Of a stretch of 64,000 bases of DNA, positions 12,287 through 24,800 are shown in pieces. This stretch comes from Sporodiniella umbellata (Eukaryota > Mucoromycota > Mucoromycetes > Mucorales > Rhizopodaceae), in assembly GCA_025677835.1 (NCBI GenBank), contig JAIXMR010000080.1, forward strand, positions 60,780 through 124,779, in the 5' to 3' direction. A program made the translations under genes and the position numbers. The notes beneath the pieces are model-generated. The model saw only the letters and a program-made list of their open reading frames with translations, was not told where the DNA came from and did no database searches. Within the stretch, counting starts at the first letter, position 1. Each line of letters starts with the position of its first letter.

Positions 12287-15200
12287 TCACAAACGTTGAA
12301 ATATTAAATAAACAGCGTGCACAATCGGCACGAAATCGTCTATAGTCTCAATGTCAATCACCTCCTCATCTTCTGTCAACTGTTGCTGTTGTCTGTCTTT
12401 CGAATATCCGTCGGGAACAGTGACAACTAGCTCCTTCAATCGGATCTTTTCCCGACCCAGCTTGTTTTCAATGTCTTCTAAAACAAGCATAGTCATTGGC
12501 CAAAGCTTACCATTTGGTTCCCGGATGTCTTGAGTTCCAATAATTAACATTCCTTTAGGTGCCAACCGTTCTGTGGCATCTTGAGCAATATCTACCAACG
12601 ATTGACGATAGGAGTTGATTGATTCAGGCTCTATTCGCTGGTGACCGATAATCATTAAAACCAAATCCGACCCTGGATAGTATGACTTGCTCATCATATT
12701 TTCATAATGGATGACATCGTCTGACTTTTCACTAAGCTCTGATATCAAACCCTAACAAAAAAAAAAGGCTTTTAGCGTATTTTCTCAAGATTTGTAAATC
12801 CAACCAGTTTCAAAAGCATGTTATTGTTTTCTTCGATTCTTTTCAACCTTTCTCTTTCGTACTCTGATATTTCGTTTTCTTCTTCACACTCGCTTTCTAA
12901 AGTTGCTGAACACAGGATTAGTCTTTGAATTCAGCTAGATAGCACGTACTTGTTTTACTAATGGATGGTTCGTTTTGATGCTGAGGAACTAAATCCAACT
13001 CGATATGCTCCCAGTTTCCGTCGTCTTTTCCAAACCTTTCTACCATACGTGATATACATAATTGATCAAAACGAAAAGATTCTGTTGGTTTGAACACCCA
13101 AACAGTGCCCATTACTACGCTTTTTCTCATGATAGCAGACGAGGGTACCGCTCTCATGGTGCGTTTGACAGGTAATGCTGGGCCTTCTTTTATCAACATA
13201 CGGTCAATATTTTCCTTGGGTATCTTTCGGAATGTAGTAATGAATTCATGCGTAAAAACTAAAAAGTCAAATTGAACGCACAAATATGTACCCAGACCAA
13301 AGGCTGAGCAATAACGTTGTCGTTTTATAACCTTTTTTTTTTTTTTTTTTTTTTTTTTTAGGAATTGAACATTACTATATATACATGTATATCAAAAAGA
13401 AAACAAAACCTACAAGCTCCTCCATTTCAAAGCCTTGATCAATATATATTCTAAACATGTGATAACCGACGGGTATATAGAAGCAGTGCTCACGGTTATC
13501 ACCAATTCCCAAAGTTAATCTCCGGCCCATCTTTAACAACCTGCTTGTTAGTATAACACACTGTTCAGTATATTTTTATTTTACCTCCAGCTTTCTTTAA
13601 CTACATTTGTGTACTCCTTATTGAATTCTTCAACAGTAGTAAATCTGTTGTGTATCGCTATTTAAGAGCAATTCTATCTTTATTGAATTTACCTGGATAG
13701 ATCGCCTTCCAAATGAGTTGAGTACGTTACACAGTCTTTATATGGTGGATGCGAAAGAATGTGATGAAACGATTCATCAATGAATAAAGCACCTGTCAGT
13801 TTTCTTGAATCTGCCTGAGCAATAATTGGTCTGTATTCAGCAGACGTTAGACCAGGAGGTACTTCGAAACAACAATTACGTTGCGACAAAGAGATAGCAG
13901 CCTAGATATTAATTAAATGTTTTTAAATGATAAGTTCTTACTGGATTGATATCTACGCCAATGCACCTAGTGTAAGGGCGTAACATAAGTTTAGATCTTT
14001 TTTTTATTCAAGTTTTTGCTTTTTTTTTGATTTTTTTCGTCTATACCTTCTCTGTAACAAAAAACACTCAATAGCGTCGGTCCCTCTTCCCAAAAAATTG
14101 GATAAAACCCTTTCATCTTTACTCGTATGTTTTAGTATGGCGCTGACACTACGCGTAAGTATACATTCTGGAAAAATCGCGTGTTTATATGTATGCATAT
14201 ATACAAACTTACCGACGTACAGTCTGAGGAAGCCACGTTCCTAAAAAAAAATATAGAATGAGTTATTGTTATATTTTCTTTGCTTACCGTGGTAGTCTGT
14301 GCCAGAGTGCGTGGCCCATCGTGGTGCGCGTCCAGGAATATCGAAATAAGTAGATTCAAAACTTAATGAAAAAAGCTGATTTGGCTGTGGTTCATAAGAA
14401 GCTAGCCTTTGTACTACCATATCATTATTGACTTTAGTTGCTGTATCTCTTGTAAAGTAAGGCTTATGCGAATAGTCTTCTATTGAAGTCATATATTGTT
14501 GCTCAGCATTATGAATGACTAGAGGCATATCACTTGATGGTCTCTCATCGTTATCAACCATCAAAGCCAACTCAAAACATGGGTTACACATCATTACACC
14601 TCCATCGTACCCCTTTCGCCAGCTTTCGGCCTCTGTTGTACCACAGTAGCAGCAAGACACCGGTGTAGATCCATCTGGAAGTTTGCGTTTACGCGGGAAT
14701 AAAGACTTCTTTTTCTTTTTAGCATCTAGGAAAAGGGTTATAAGTCGTATTTTTTCTTTGCTGGCTAATCTTACTCGCTTCTCGCGTTTCTGCTTTTTTT
14801 CTAGCTATTTCTCTTGCTTTTTGCGCTTCCATCTCTTTAAGTATTGCCAAAGCTAGTCGTATTACAATAAGTTTAGGTAATAGCTTTTAATTTTTTTTAC
14901 ATGTTTCTTCAAATTCATCTTTGTTGTGTGTATGTGAAGGGAATTGTTCGTAGCACTGTTAAAAAATTAGTGATTAAAGTGTCCTGAAGTTTAGTGTACA
15001 GCTTACCTCAGTACATAGATCGAATGAAGAAAAGTAATCAGAAGTAGAGCATGGTACACATGTAAGCCAAGATTCGCCTTCCATCTTTTTGCCACACCCA
15101 TCACAATTAAACACATTCACGTAGGCATCTAAGTATATTAGCGAACATTCAAGCCGCTCATTTTACCTTTTTTGTTATATTTGGCCTCATGCACCCCACA

Positions 15201-18200
15201 CCAGAATATGACACCACTTTTAAAGTAGCTGACTGGCTTCTTTGAACAAGGTAGATGAAAGCTCTTGGAACATTTCGATTCAAAACAACCGATTGTCGCT
15301 CCTTTTTCTTTACACCCATGACAACGCTAAAAAATTAGCATTGAAAGCAAAAACTATAAATGTTTACCATTCCTCTACCACGCCTTAAGGCTAACGTAAC
15401 ATTATACCATTTTCCTTCAGGTGTACAAAACACTTCAGGCGAATATCTAGCACATGAGTCGTGAGCCCAGAAAGAACGTTTTTTCTCTACACCGTTCTTA
15501 TTGTATGTTGCAATTACAAAAGGCCCGATGAATTGACCCAAATCTTTTGAAGTATCGTCATCATCATTACAAAATGCACACACTTTTCTGCGCTTCCAGC
15601 GTTTGAGAAATTTGTACCCTTGATCACTGTCAATTGGCACTTCTCCTGTAAAGATGCTACTTGCGCTAACCTCTTCCTGTTGTTGCTCTTCTTCTAGTAC
15701 ATCTTCTTCCCAAACAGTGACTAATTCCCCTTTAATAGGCCTTGGTCCGCTTTCAGCGTCAATCACAGCTTGAATAGCAAAACTTGAGCGAGGATGCTCA
15801 TGCCAAAAAGGGAAGTTTTGGTCAAAGCATCTGATATAAATATTAGCCTTTTTTTTTGGAACACAAAGAGCTAAAACCTACCTCAAACAAAGTTCAAAGC
15901 TTCTGTAGTCGTACCCGGATGAAGGGTTTTCACAGTAAGTGCAGTAGTACCGAAACTGTTTAATAACGATGTTGCATTGGTTACAATACACTTTCCAAGA
16001 CTCCATTTCTACAACTAATAAAGACTTAGGTAAACAAGCCACTTACTGATTCAAGGTATATTTACCCTCAATCTCCTCTTCCTCTTCTTCCTTATGATAT
16101 TCGCTCTCATTTGTTTCTTCTTGTTCAACGTCTTCCAGTGTTAAGCGTTTTCTGTTCACCTTTTTGGGTACTGGTGTGTGCTGGCATGTTTCGATATGCC
16201 CTTGTGTTTCGTATCGCTCACGGTAACCCTTTTCAATACATTCCACTTGGTGGTCGTTCTCTATAGGCTGTATACGCCTGCTTCCTACAGTTATCTCCTC
16301 GTCAAAAGAGTCTGGCCAACCGCAGTAGTGAATTTTGACTTTATTTTTATGCATTGATATAAGCCGCCCTTCGTACAGCTTTTTGTCCAAATGAAGTACA
16401 GTAATATGCTGCATATAATCATATCCATATACATTCGCTACAAACTCGTAGTTTTCTGATGCCTTTGCTTGAGCTACCCGAAGTGATATAATTTGCTTTT
16501 CTTCGGTGTTTTTCTCTTCGTTCACAAGTGCATTCTCTTTTTGCTCATACTCTGTAATAGCTACTTTTTTCTTTTTGTATTGTATTAGCTTTTTACATTT
16601 GGTCTCCTCTAATAAGCCTAGCCTCTGGTAATCTTCAGGTCGAACTACATGATGCTTTCGTTTGCGTTTATCTTGAAGTTCTGGGTTGGATTCAATTGCC
16701 AGTAGATTGTCTGTGTTTGAATCAGATAAAAGCCTTATGCGGCGACTTCCAAGCATAATCCACTCATCATAAGCTATATCCCATCCATCATAATGCACTT
16801 TTACTTGACCTTGTCGCATAGCAACCAACCGACCGCATTCCCAAAAATGAGTTTTTCCTGAACGAGTGTTAAGGATTTCAACATTTTGGTTGTACGTGTA
16901 ATTGTACGGGTTTGGTACAAACCCGTTTTCGTCTTGCAGTTGACGCATTGCCCGGCGTGTAGTAAATGCGCCAGTAGTGAGATAAGACGTAGGCTGAGGG
17001 CTTTTAGGTTCTGATGCAATCTTTTTTTTCGACTGTTTAGATTTTTGCTGAGTCAGAACTTCCCTTTCCAGCCCAACAGACTCGTCTTCGGAAACTAGAG
17101 CCTCTTTCTCTTCAACCACAATAGGTTGCTTTATTTTCTTTGGTCTACCTCTTTCTTTTTTGGTATGAGTCTCTTTTTTTCTAGTTTTTTTATCGTCTTT
17201 CTTTTCAACAGTTTTGACTTTTTCAATTGCAGCAACTTTGTCTTCTTTCTCGATGTCTTTGATCTCTTCTGTGTACATTGCTTCTTCTTCCGGTGTCAAT
17301 AGTCTCAATCGCCGGCTACCCATAACAATCCACTCAGTTTGATCTAAGCTTGGGTACCAGACAGATACACTGTTTTTTTTCATTTCTCGTAGATATCCTA
17401 TGCACTCTCGGTCTTTTGCATTAAAAGTCACTGCTACTGGTCGATTACGTCGATATCCATATGAATTAGGACAAAAACCGTACTGGTCAACCATGGCACG
17501 GGCCATACGACGAGTCATAAACACCTCACTATCATTGAATAGCTGCTGTGGGTCTTTGTCTAGTGTGGAGCTTACATAATCGTCTTTTTTGTTAGGTTTT
17601 ACGCGAGGAATAAGTATTGGCATCTTTTGCTGTTTTTCTTCTAAATGTCAAACGGTAAATAAAAACCAAAAATCTCTAAATCAAATACTGAGTGTACCGC
17701 TTTTCTCTTGGGCAACTATTTCGCTTGAAACAATACGTAGTCTTCGACTTCCCATTATGACCCATTCTTCTTGATGATCGTTATATTTTACCAAAACTTT
17801 ACCCTTTTGCATCTTTTCCAAACGACCCCGACAATATATGCCGCTGATGTTAAGTACCTCAACCACCTGTTGATAAACATGTCCTTGGCTATTTGGATAA
17901 AATCCTTGAGGGTCTGCTAGCCTTTCCGCTGTTTTTCGAGTCATAAATGCACCAGTTGAAACAAAGGGGATGTCTTTTTTGGCTTTTTTCCTTGGGTGTA
18001 TTTGTAGTTTTTTTGTCATGTCTTCTATAAGACTTCCCCACTGATTTGCACAAGCCGAGCAAGCGCCTATAGCTTCCAAAGGCGATCTATTTTCTGTTCT
18101 TTCAATGCATCTATTACACTCTATCATGCCCAACTCAATCCAAGGCCCTAGTACGTCGTCGTCCGATTGAAGTGAGCCAAGCGAAGATGTATCATCGGAT

Positions 18201-18476
18201 TTGTTCTCAACGTCCCATCGAGTCTTTCGACCATTCAATAGACGATAGTTCTTTTGAACCATAGATTCTAACGTGTTAGGATTTGTATCCTATACAAACT
18301 GGTTTAACTGATAGATCAACTCTTAGTTTTTTATATATGTGTTTTGTTTTTATGCTAACTTGATCATTTCCAGGTGAAGGCTCTGACAATATAAAGCTTC
18401 AGTATTAAACTATATTCAAAAGACAAATACCTTGATTTGAATTAAATGCTGTCCAAGAAAAAGGTTCTTCTGACAT
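12287..18476 (-). CDS. Tudor-like/ZZ/ePHD/GATA-like protein fused to an N4/N6-type DNA methylase domain
   Basis: Nineteen exons (18476-18431, 18267-17698, 17640-16066, 16008-15882, 15830-15368, 15326-15167, 15128-15007, 14955-14901, 14852-14775, 14725-14288, 14240-14213, 14148-14047, 13966-13942, 13901-13693, 13644-13585, 13540-13414, 13331-12950, 12905-12805, 12751-12287) join without a frame break into 1710 aa. Order seen: four Tudor-like barrels (about residues 118-198, 244-320, 427-511, 586-665), each ending in W(I/V)(M)xGSRR(L/I)R or a variant; ZZ finger (731-790); extended PHD (857-980); second ZZ (990-1038); GATA-like CX2C-X18-CX2C (1090-1115); methylase with SAM motif FLGRGTDAIE (1239-1248), GVDINP, and SHPPY (1313-1317) in the DPPY/SPPY position, then a GIGDNRE strand; and a second methylase-like lobe (1557-1710) without these motifs. 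Expected role: reading histone or DNA state and methylating DNA, base unknown (N4-C or N6-A). The fusion is directly supported by phase; the activity is inferred. Confidence 0.85.
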
Positions 18477-19356
18477 ACCCTCTCTTTATCGACAAAAGAA
18501 ACAATAAAAGAAAAAGTGAGAAAAAAAAAAAGTAACTTGAAAAAAATCTTACTTGTCCCACCTCACACAATCGGGGTCTTCGACCAAAAAGAAAAGAAAC
18601 CTGAAAAACTCTAGTTTTTTATCCGTTACAAGAGTTGTTCTAAGCTCTAAATATTAAAATATGTGCAGGTAGTTACAGTATAAATTTACTGGCTTGTTGT
18701 GTAGAAACACAACCTGTAAACATAAAAAGGGCGTTGTCGGAGATTGAATAGCAGACAGAGTGATAAAAAAATAAAAATTGTATCTGTTACTGTTTTCTAG
18801 CCACTCAAGTCGAATTAATATTCTAGAAAGAAAGGGGAAAAGCTGTAACGACGAACAGTTTTATAAAATGGCTGGAGTCTTTTTTTTTTTTTTTTTTATT
18901 ATTTTTTTTTTATATTCATTTCTTTATTCTGTTGCTTGATATGCAATTGCTTTTAGCGGATTGCCTTAAGTGTTTGAATTCTGTATCTTGATAAATACTC
19001 GCCTTCATTGTTTTTTACAGCCGTACTACGATGATGTCACCTAGTAGCCAATTCTACAATGGTCCTCTTTAGGCGGAGACTTAACACTTATTAGAAGGTA
19101 GGTAAAAGGAATCCAATTGTGAGGGAAATGTAGTTGTAAGCTCAAACTGACAAGCGTATTTTGCGACTAAAAGAAAACATCATTGGTCTGAATGTATAAG
19201 CTTTAAAATTGAAAAAAAGTATAACGTTTTCTTGCTTTGATTACAAAATACAAAAGAGAAACATGCAAGGGTGTGACATCTTTTCTGAAGGCTTTCTGCT
19301 TTTTCTTATTTGAGCTCGGCGCGGTAATTGTTTTTTGCTTCTTTTTTCTACTAAAA
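18477..19356. promoter_or_regulatory. Divergent intergenic region between the methylase fusion and SMYD genes
   Basis: 880 bp between two divergent chromatin-type genes. It holds poly(A)/poly(T) runs (for example 18880-18910) and a short palindromic stem (TTGTGT/ACACAA, about 18694-18712). No open reading frame or RNA gene was recognised. It must include both promoters. Confidence 0.45.
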
Positions 19357-20992
19357 ATGACTTCTGAAACAACTACAGTCGATAAGAAAAAAAAGACAAC
19401 AACAGAAATACCTGCATTTTACACACAGGCTTTTAAAAACTACCCGGTTCAACTCAAACAGACTAAAGCAAAAGGGCGACATGCTGTAGCTTCTGAAGCT
19501 CTATCAGAAGGCATTACAGTTAGCATGGAAACTGCAGCTGCTTTTGTCGTTCGATCTGAATTTTTGGATCAACACTGTCATTCTTGTCTGACAGATTTGG
19601 ACGACTCCAAAAAAGGTTGTGAATGTGGTACAGCCTTTTATTGCTCCAACAATTGCTTAAAAAAGGACACCTTACACGACACGGTTTGTAGTGCTATGAA
19701 GCAAGTAAAAGCAATAGCAAATTCAACAGACGTGGATGTAGACTTGTTGCGCTTAATGCTCTTGTTACTGAGCAGACGATCATTGGGTGATCAAACTTCT
19801 GCTCCGTTTTGGTGTGTTGAGGACCTATTGAGTCATGTAGAAGAAGCGTCCAGCGATTTTAAACAAGCCGTAGGTTCTGCATGTAAGTCAACGCAATAAG
19901 AAAAGAAAATCAGGATCTCTTTAGATAACAGATATGTTTACTGAATATTTTTTTTATATAGCAGAAAGAATTTTAAGCGAGCTACCAGAATCGCTTCAAA
20001 TTCCAAAGTGCGACATGATAGCACTAGCTTGCAGAATTAACAATAACGCGCATGGACTAGGCGATCAACACGGACGAAATACAGATATTGCTTTTGGCTT
20101 GTTTCCTTTAGGTGCTCTTTTCTTTAATCATAGTTGCAATCCGAACACAGCTTTTGTTGGGCTTCCCAACGGTCAATTAGCATTCAGAACTATTCGGCCT
20201 GTCAAAAAGGATGAGGAGCTGGTTGTGAGCTACATTGATGTATATTCATGCCGGGACGAGCGTCGCCAAGAGCTTCTAACTACAAAGCACTTTTGGTGTA
20301 AATGTAAACGGTGTACTGAGACTATGGAAAAATCCGTCGATCGTTTTCTTCAGGGCGTGGTTTGTCACAAATGCGAAAAAGATGTTTATCTAGTGCCAGC
20401 CACAAATATAGACCACCTGATTAGAGGAAAAACCAGTGTGATACTTGAGAAATCTTTCAAGTGTGCCTCTTGTGGATATGAAATCAATCAGGAAGAATTA
20501 AAAACTGCCTTGGAAGCAATCAATGAAACATATGCCAAGGGTATAACTCATATTCAGCAACACGGCGACTATGCTAAGGCAAGACAGCAGCTAGAAAAAG
20601 CGGCAAAGCAGCCCGAAAAAGGTGGAAATGCTTGTTCGATACACTCTGTGCGCTTCAACTCACTTATTCCTTTGATGAATTGTTTACGCCATGGCGGCGA
20701 TTTGAAAAATGCAATTCAAGTGAACAAGTCCATCTTATTTTTAATCGAGCAGTATGCTGATATCGGTGGTCTCCCAAAAAACACACAAGAGTATTCAGAT
20801 TTCGCTCAAAATTTGGGCGAACTTTGCGAAAAAGTAGCAAACCAGAGCGGAAATTCTATACTAAAAAAGAAATGGATGAAAGAAGCGCATAAGGCTTACT
20901 CACAGGCACTGGCTTCCCGGTCTGTGACTTTTGGAAAAGCACATCACAAAACGCTGATTATCGAACAAGCACTGAGGAAAGTAAAAATTTGA
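19357..20992 (+). CDS. SMYD-type SET and MYND domain protein
   Basis: Probable protein-lysine methyltransferase. Two exons (19357..19882, 19962..20992) give 518 aa. Seen: an N-terminal SET half (KAKGRHAVASEAL), an inserted MYND zinc finger at about residues 76-114 (CHSCL...CECGTAFYCSNNCLKKDTLHDTVC), the SET core with NNNAHGL, FPLGALFFNHSCNPNTAF and the VSYID strand (about 190-280), a post-SET Cys cluster (FWCKCKRC), and a C-terminal helical region. NHSC and the downstream Tyr are the SAM- and lysine-channel residues of active SET domains, so the enzyme looks intact. The start at 19357 was preferred over an upstream in-frame ATG (19237) that would add a hydrophobic Phe-rich leader. It may be cytosolic or nuclear. 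It is divergent from the chromatin-reader methylase. Confidence 0.88.
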
Positions 20993-21356
20993 ACAAAGTG
21001 ATAGCTAGAAAGAAAGCAAAGTTGGCTTCAAAATAAACAGACAGTAATATATCATTAGCGGAAAAATGGCTCCATTGAGCTATTTCTTCTTTCGTGAGGA
21101 GAGAAAGTTACGCTTAGTACTATGAGAGTTATTTGGGACTTTTTAGTACATGTATATGGGATGCGTGTGGATATGTGTGCGTTCTATCGTTTTGGTTGAA
21201 AAACAGATCGATTGTTGCTTTTATCAGAAAGATGTCTGATTAATGAGCTTCAGTGTGTCTAAATAATGATAGTGCAAACATGTTACACACTAACACATTG
21301 AATGTAGAAATGTAACTGGGATTGAAATGATGTGTGAATAAAGCTACATTTTATGC

Positions 21357-21389
<33 letters not shown>

Positions 21390-21832
21390 GCGCTTAGGAA
21401 TTTGTTTTATTTGATTTTTGGACGGATAGAAGACTTATAAGCTCTTTGCTAGCTTCGAAAAGAAGACCAAAGCCAAAGTAAGATGAGGAACAGAACGTTT
21501 CGGTAGTTGAATACCGGTCCGACTACACAATGCTTCTTGACCAACGAATTTGCTCGCGTGTTAGACATTCACGCACCACAGTGGACCCTCATTCTACACG
21601 TTTGGCACAGTCACTCTTTTTTTAACTACCTATTTGAGTAACTTCCATTTTATATTAGTCTTTCTATCTTTTTTTTTATATATATTTATATATTTTTTTT
21701 ATTCCCAATACATATCGCTTGTACTTTTTTTTTTTTTTTTTGTGCTGACATATTTTCTCTCTCTCTCTCTCAAGAAAAGCCTGCATTAACATATACATAC
21801 GCACATAAACCCATCAATAAACACTAACGTCA
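20993..21832. other. Intergenic, 0.84 kb, SMYD 3' flank and PHO81-like promoter
   Basis: No coding capacity seen. It contains the SMYD 3' untranslated region, a perfect AATAAA at 21337-21342 just before a long A run, and a T-rich, CT-repeat-rich promoter (about 21725-21770) ahead of the PHO81-like gene. Confidence 0.5.
21358..21388 (+). repeat. 31-nt genomic poly(A) tract after an AATAAA
   Basis: An uninterrupted run of 31 A, 15 nt downstream of AATAAA. This resembles the end of a reverse-transcribed message or a simple A-tract. No target-site duplication could be defined. Confidence 0.8.
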
Positions 21833-24800
21833 ATGAAGGTGAATCGCCTATTGGAAAAAGCTAAAGTGATATAAACTAACTCATTAGTTAGTTTGGTAAA
21901 CAAATCCAAAGCCAGCAATTCACGGAATGGAGCCCATACTACTTGGACTACAAGGGCCTAAAAAAATTTATTAGCTCTTTACTAAACGCGCCTTCCGACA
22001 GTTTAAAGGCTTTGGGGCTTCCACCTGTTGACGATGAAGAAGACCGTGCAAAATTGCTTCAATCGCAAAAGGCTGCTTTTTTTTTTAAGCTTGAGCGAGA
22101 ACTGGAAAAGGTAATAATAAACATAGGGTTTTCTGTTGCTCTGATTAGTAAACTGTTCTCATGCTGCGACCTAGATCAACAGTTTTTACCTTCAAAAAGA
22201 AAACGAATTGAAAGTACGACTGAGAACACTGGTTGATAAAAAGAAAGTATTACAGTCAGATATTAGACGACTTAAGCATGCTTCTACTTTATTTAAATCG
22301 ATTCAAGAGGCCTTCACACAATTCGAACAGGAGCTAACCAAGATACAGGTACAAGCCAAGAAAAAAAAAAAAACAGTACAAGTGTCGAACCTGTTGATAA
22401 CTTTTCTGAATAGAAATATGTTGAGCTAAACAATGAAGGGTTTCGAAAGATATTGAAAAAATGGGACAAACGAAGCAAATCATCCACAAAAGAACTTTAT
22501 CTCTCGCGCCAAATTGATATCCAGCCCTGTTTCAACACTCAAGTACTCTGTGAATTGTCTGATCTAGCCTCGGCCAATCGTATTGAGCTTACCAATATTC
22601 AGGAGGGAATTCCGATCAGCTCTGCAAATCAAACAGAGTCAACAAATCTGGGTGGAGGGGCTGGTGCGGTTGACGAAATGGACGATATTGAGCTAGACCT
22701 CGTCAAGGCAGTCTCTGGTGGCCAGGCCTCAGTCGTCAAAGAGATTTTGGAGCGTATACAGCAACCTACAGCAGAAGATCAGGGAAGGATTACACGTGTG
22801 TTTTGGCATGCGTGTTCAGAAGCCACTCAAGAGATCACAGATATGCTTATTGAGACTGGTTTGATAAATTTTGGCTATGTGGATGACATTATTGAGCGTT
22901 CATGTTTGCACGTGGCGGCTATGAATGGTCGACGTGACTTGTTGGAAGCCTGTATTGAGCACAATGCAAAAGTAGAAGCCACAGACGCCTATGGGCGAAC
23001 GGCGCTTCATTATGCAACTATGAACGGTTTTACGGATTGCATAGAATACTTGATAAAGCGAAATACAGACATTGAATGTAGGGACCATGACGGCTTTAGT
23101 CCTCTAATTTATGCTGTGATGAATGGCCATACAAGCGCAGTCCAAATACTTATTCAGGCCGAAGCCAATGTTGAGCCTAGACATACCGGGGATCCCATTC
23201 CTCTTTCCCTTGCTTGTCACTTTGGACATACCGATATCGCACTCATGCTGTATAACCAAGGGGCAAAGAACCTTCCCAACGCAGAATCTTTATATCCATT
23301 ACACCTCGCTGCTCGTCAAGGCCATGCTGAGCTTTGTCGGGTACTGTCACAGAATGCTCAAGACATGGATATGCCAGATAAGTATAACACATGGACACCT
23401 CTTTTTTGGGCCGCCAATGATGGTCATGTTGAATGTGTACGGGTGTTGATCAAGGCTGGGTGTAATGTGAACGCAAAAGATGAGAATGGTAAAACAGCGC
23501 TGTACTACGCTGCATGGGAAGGTCATATGGATTGCGTTCAGCTATTGATCGACACAGGCTGCGAAACTGAATCGATTCAAGAAAAAGCAGTACCTGAAGC
23601 CTCTGAGCTTGATGTTATCCCATCTCTATCGCTCCCACCTCCCATCATCCCCTTCCGCATCTATGGTCATAGTTATCTCGACAAGAAATACCAAGTTCAA
23701 ATCAGCCTTCGTGAGCCGCCTGTTCGTCTCTATGACAACTCACAGATTTCGTCTTTACGTCTCATTATATCCTCTAAACCCGATACAGGCATGATCCCAC
23801 ATAGTGTCATTTTGCCCTTGGTAGATTGCGATGTTTTCAATTTCCAGGTGGATAAGCTGGACGACTTTCTACTGGAATTTGATATACTCGCCACTTTTGG
23901 TTCAAAAGTACTGGGTCGTGCTGTGGCTCTTACACATTCGTTTTCTCGTGTGGACTTTAACCTGGCCGAAGGGCATTGTACCATCCCGCTTTTAGATGGC
24001 CATCTGAAGGTGATTGGCGAGCTCTCTTACGATTATTCGGTTATCAATCCTTTCCAAGGAGTCCAGCTTGAAATCGGCGGCCGGATTGAAACCTATTGGA
24101 AATCAACGCACACGGTAGCTGATGCTCAGCCCACTTCCATTGTACCCTCTTTCATCACTGCTTCTTCGCTTTCAGGCGACTATATCTTGGTTGTCGTTCA
24201 ACTTACAAAAGATTTTGTACCCATTGTATTTGCTAACTGGATGGTTTCTTTTGAAGGTCTTGAACTGGCAGTTTCTGACTTGACGTTTGCTCAATTTGTT
24301 CATATTGGTCAAAAGCTTCTTAAAGAGCAAGCCTTAACGGTCGACCAAGAGGTTTGCCCTATCACAGGAAATAGTATGATGATTCAAAAACTGAGTAACA
24401 ACCTTAGTTTTCTATCGCTAGCGAGCGTACTCGAGGTATCTATTTTTTTTTTTCCCCCTCTTTTTTTAAAAACCCAGTATTGATGATCACTTTGATTAGA
24501 AACTCCCGATTGATATGGGCCTTCATCTTGAGTTGAAATACCCCTCTCCTAGCGACCAAGCGATTTATTCTTTCCCTAACATTTGTGGGAGGAATAAGTT
24601 TGTGGATACAACTCTCGAATGCATTTACAGCCATGTACGCTCACTTCCTTTGAATACTGACAGCCGGAGTCTGTTTTTCTCTTCTTACAACCCTGCCATA
24701 TGTATGGTAGTCAATTGGAAGCAGCCGAATTGTAAGTTTTGTTTTTTAAAACAAGAACTCAAAGTAACTCCTGTTTAGACGCTGTGTTTTTTGGTACATA

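Noticed and set aside
14004..18262. Separate genes for the PHD, ZZ and Tudor-like pieces
   Set aside because: Every exon junction keeps phase through to the methylase and no internal stop/start pair with promoter space exists.
18690..18720. Hairpin TTGTGT/ACACAA as a possible snoRNA or terminator
   Set aside because: Short stem only; no box C/D or H/ACA elements around it.
19237..19356. Upstream in-frame ATG for the SMYD gene giving a hydrophobic leader
   Set aside because: The added 40 residues translate a T-rich 5' flank, and SMYD proteins start near the SET fold without a membrane leader.
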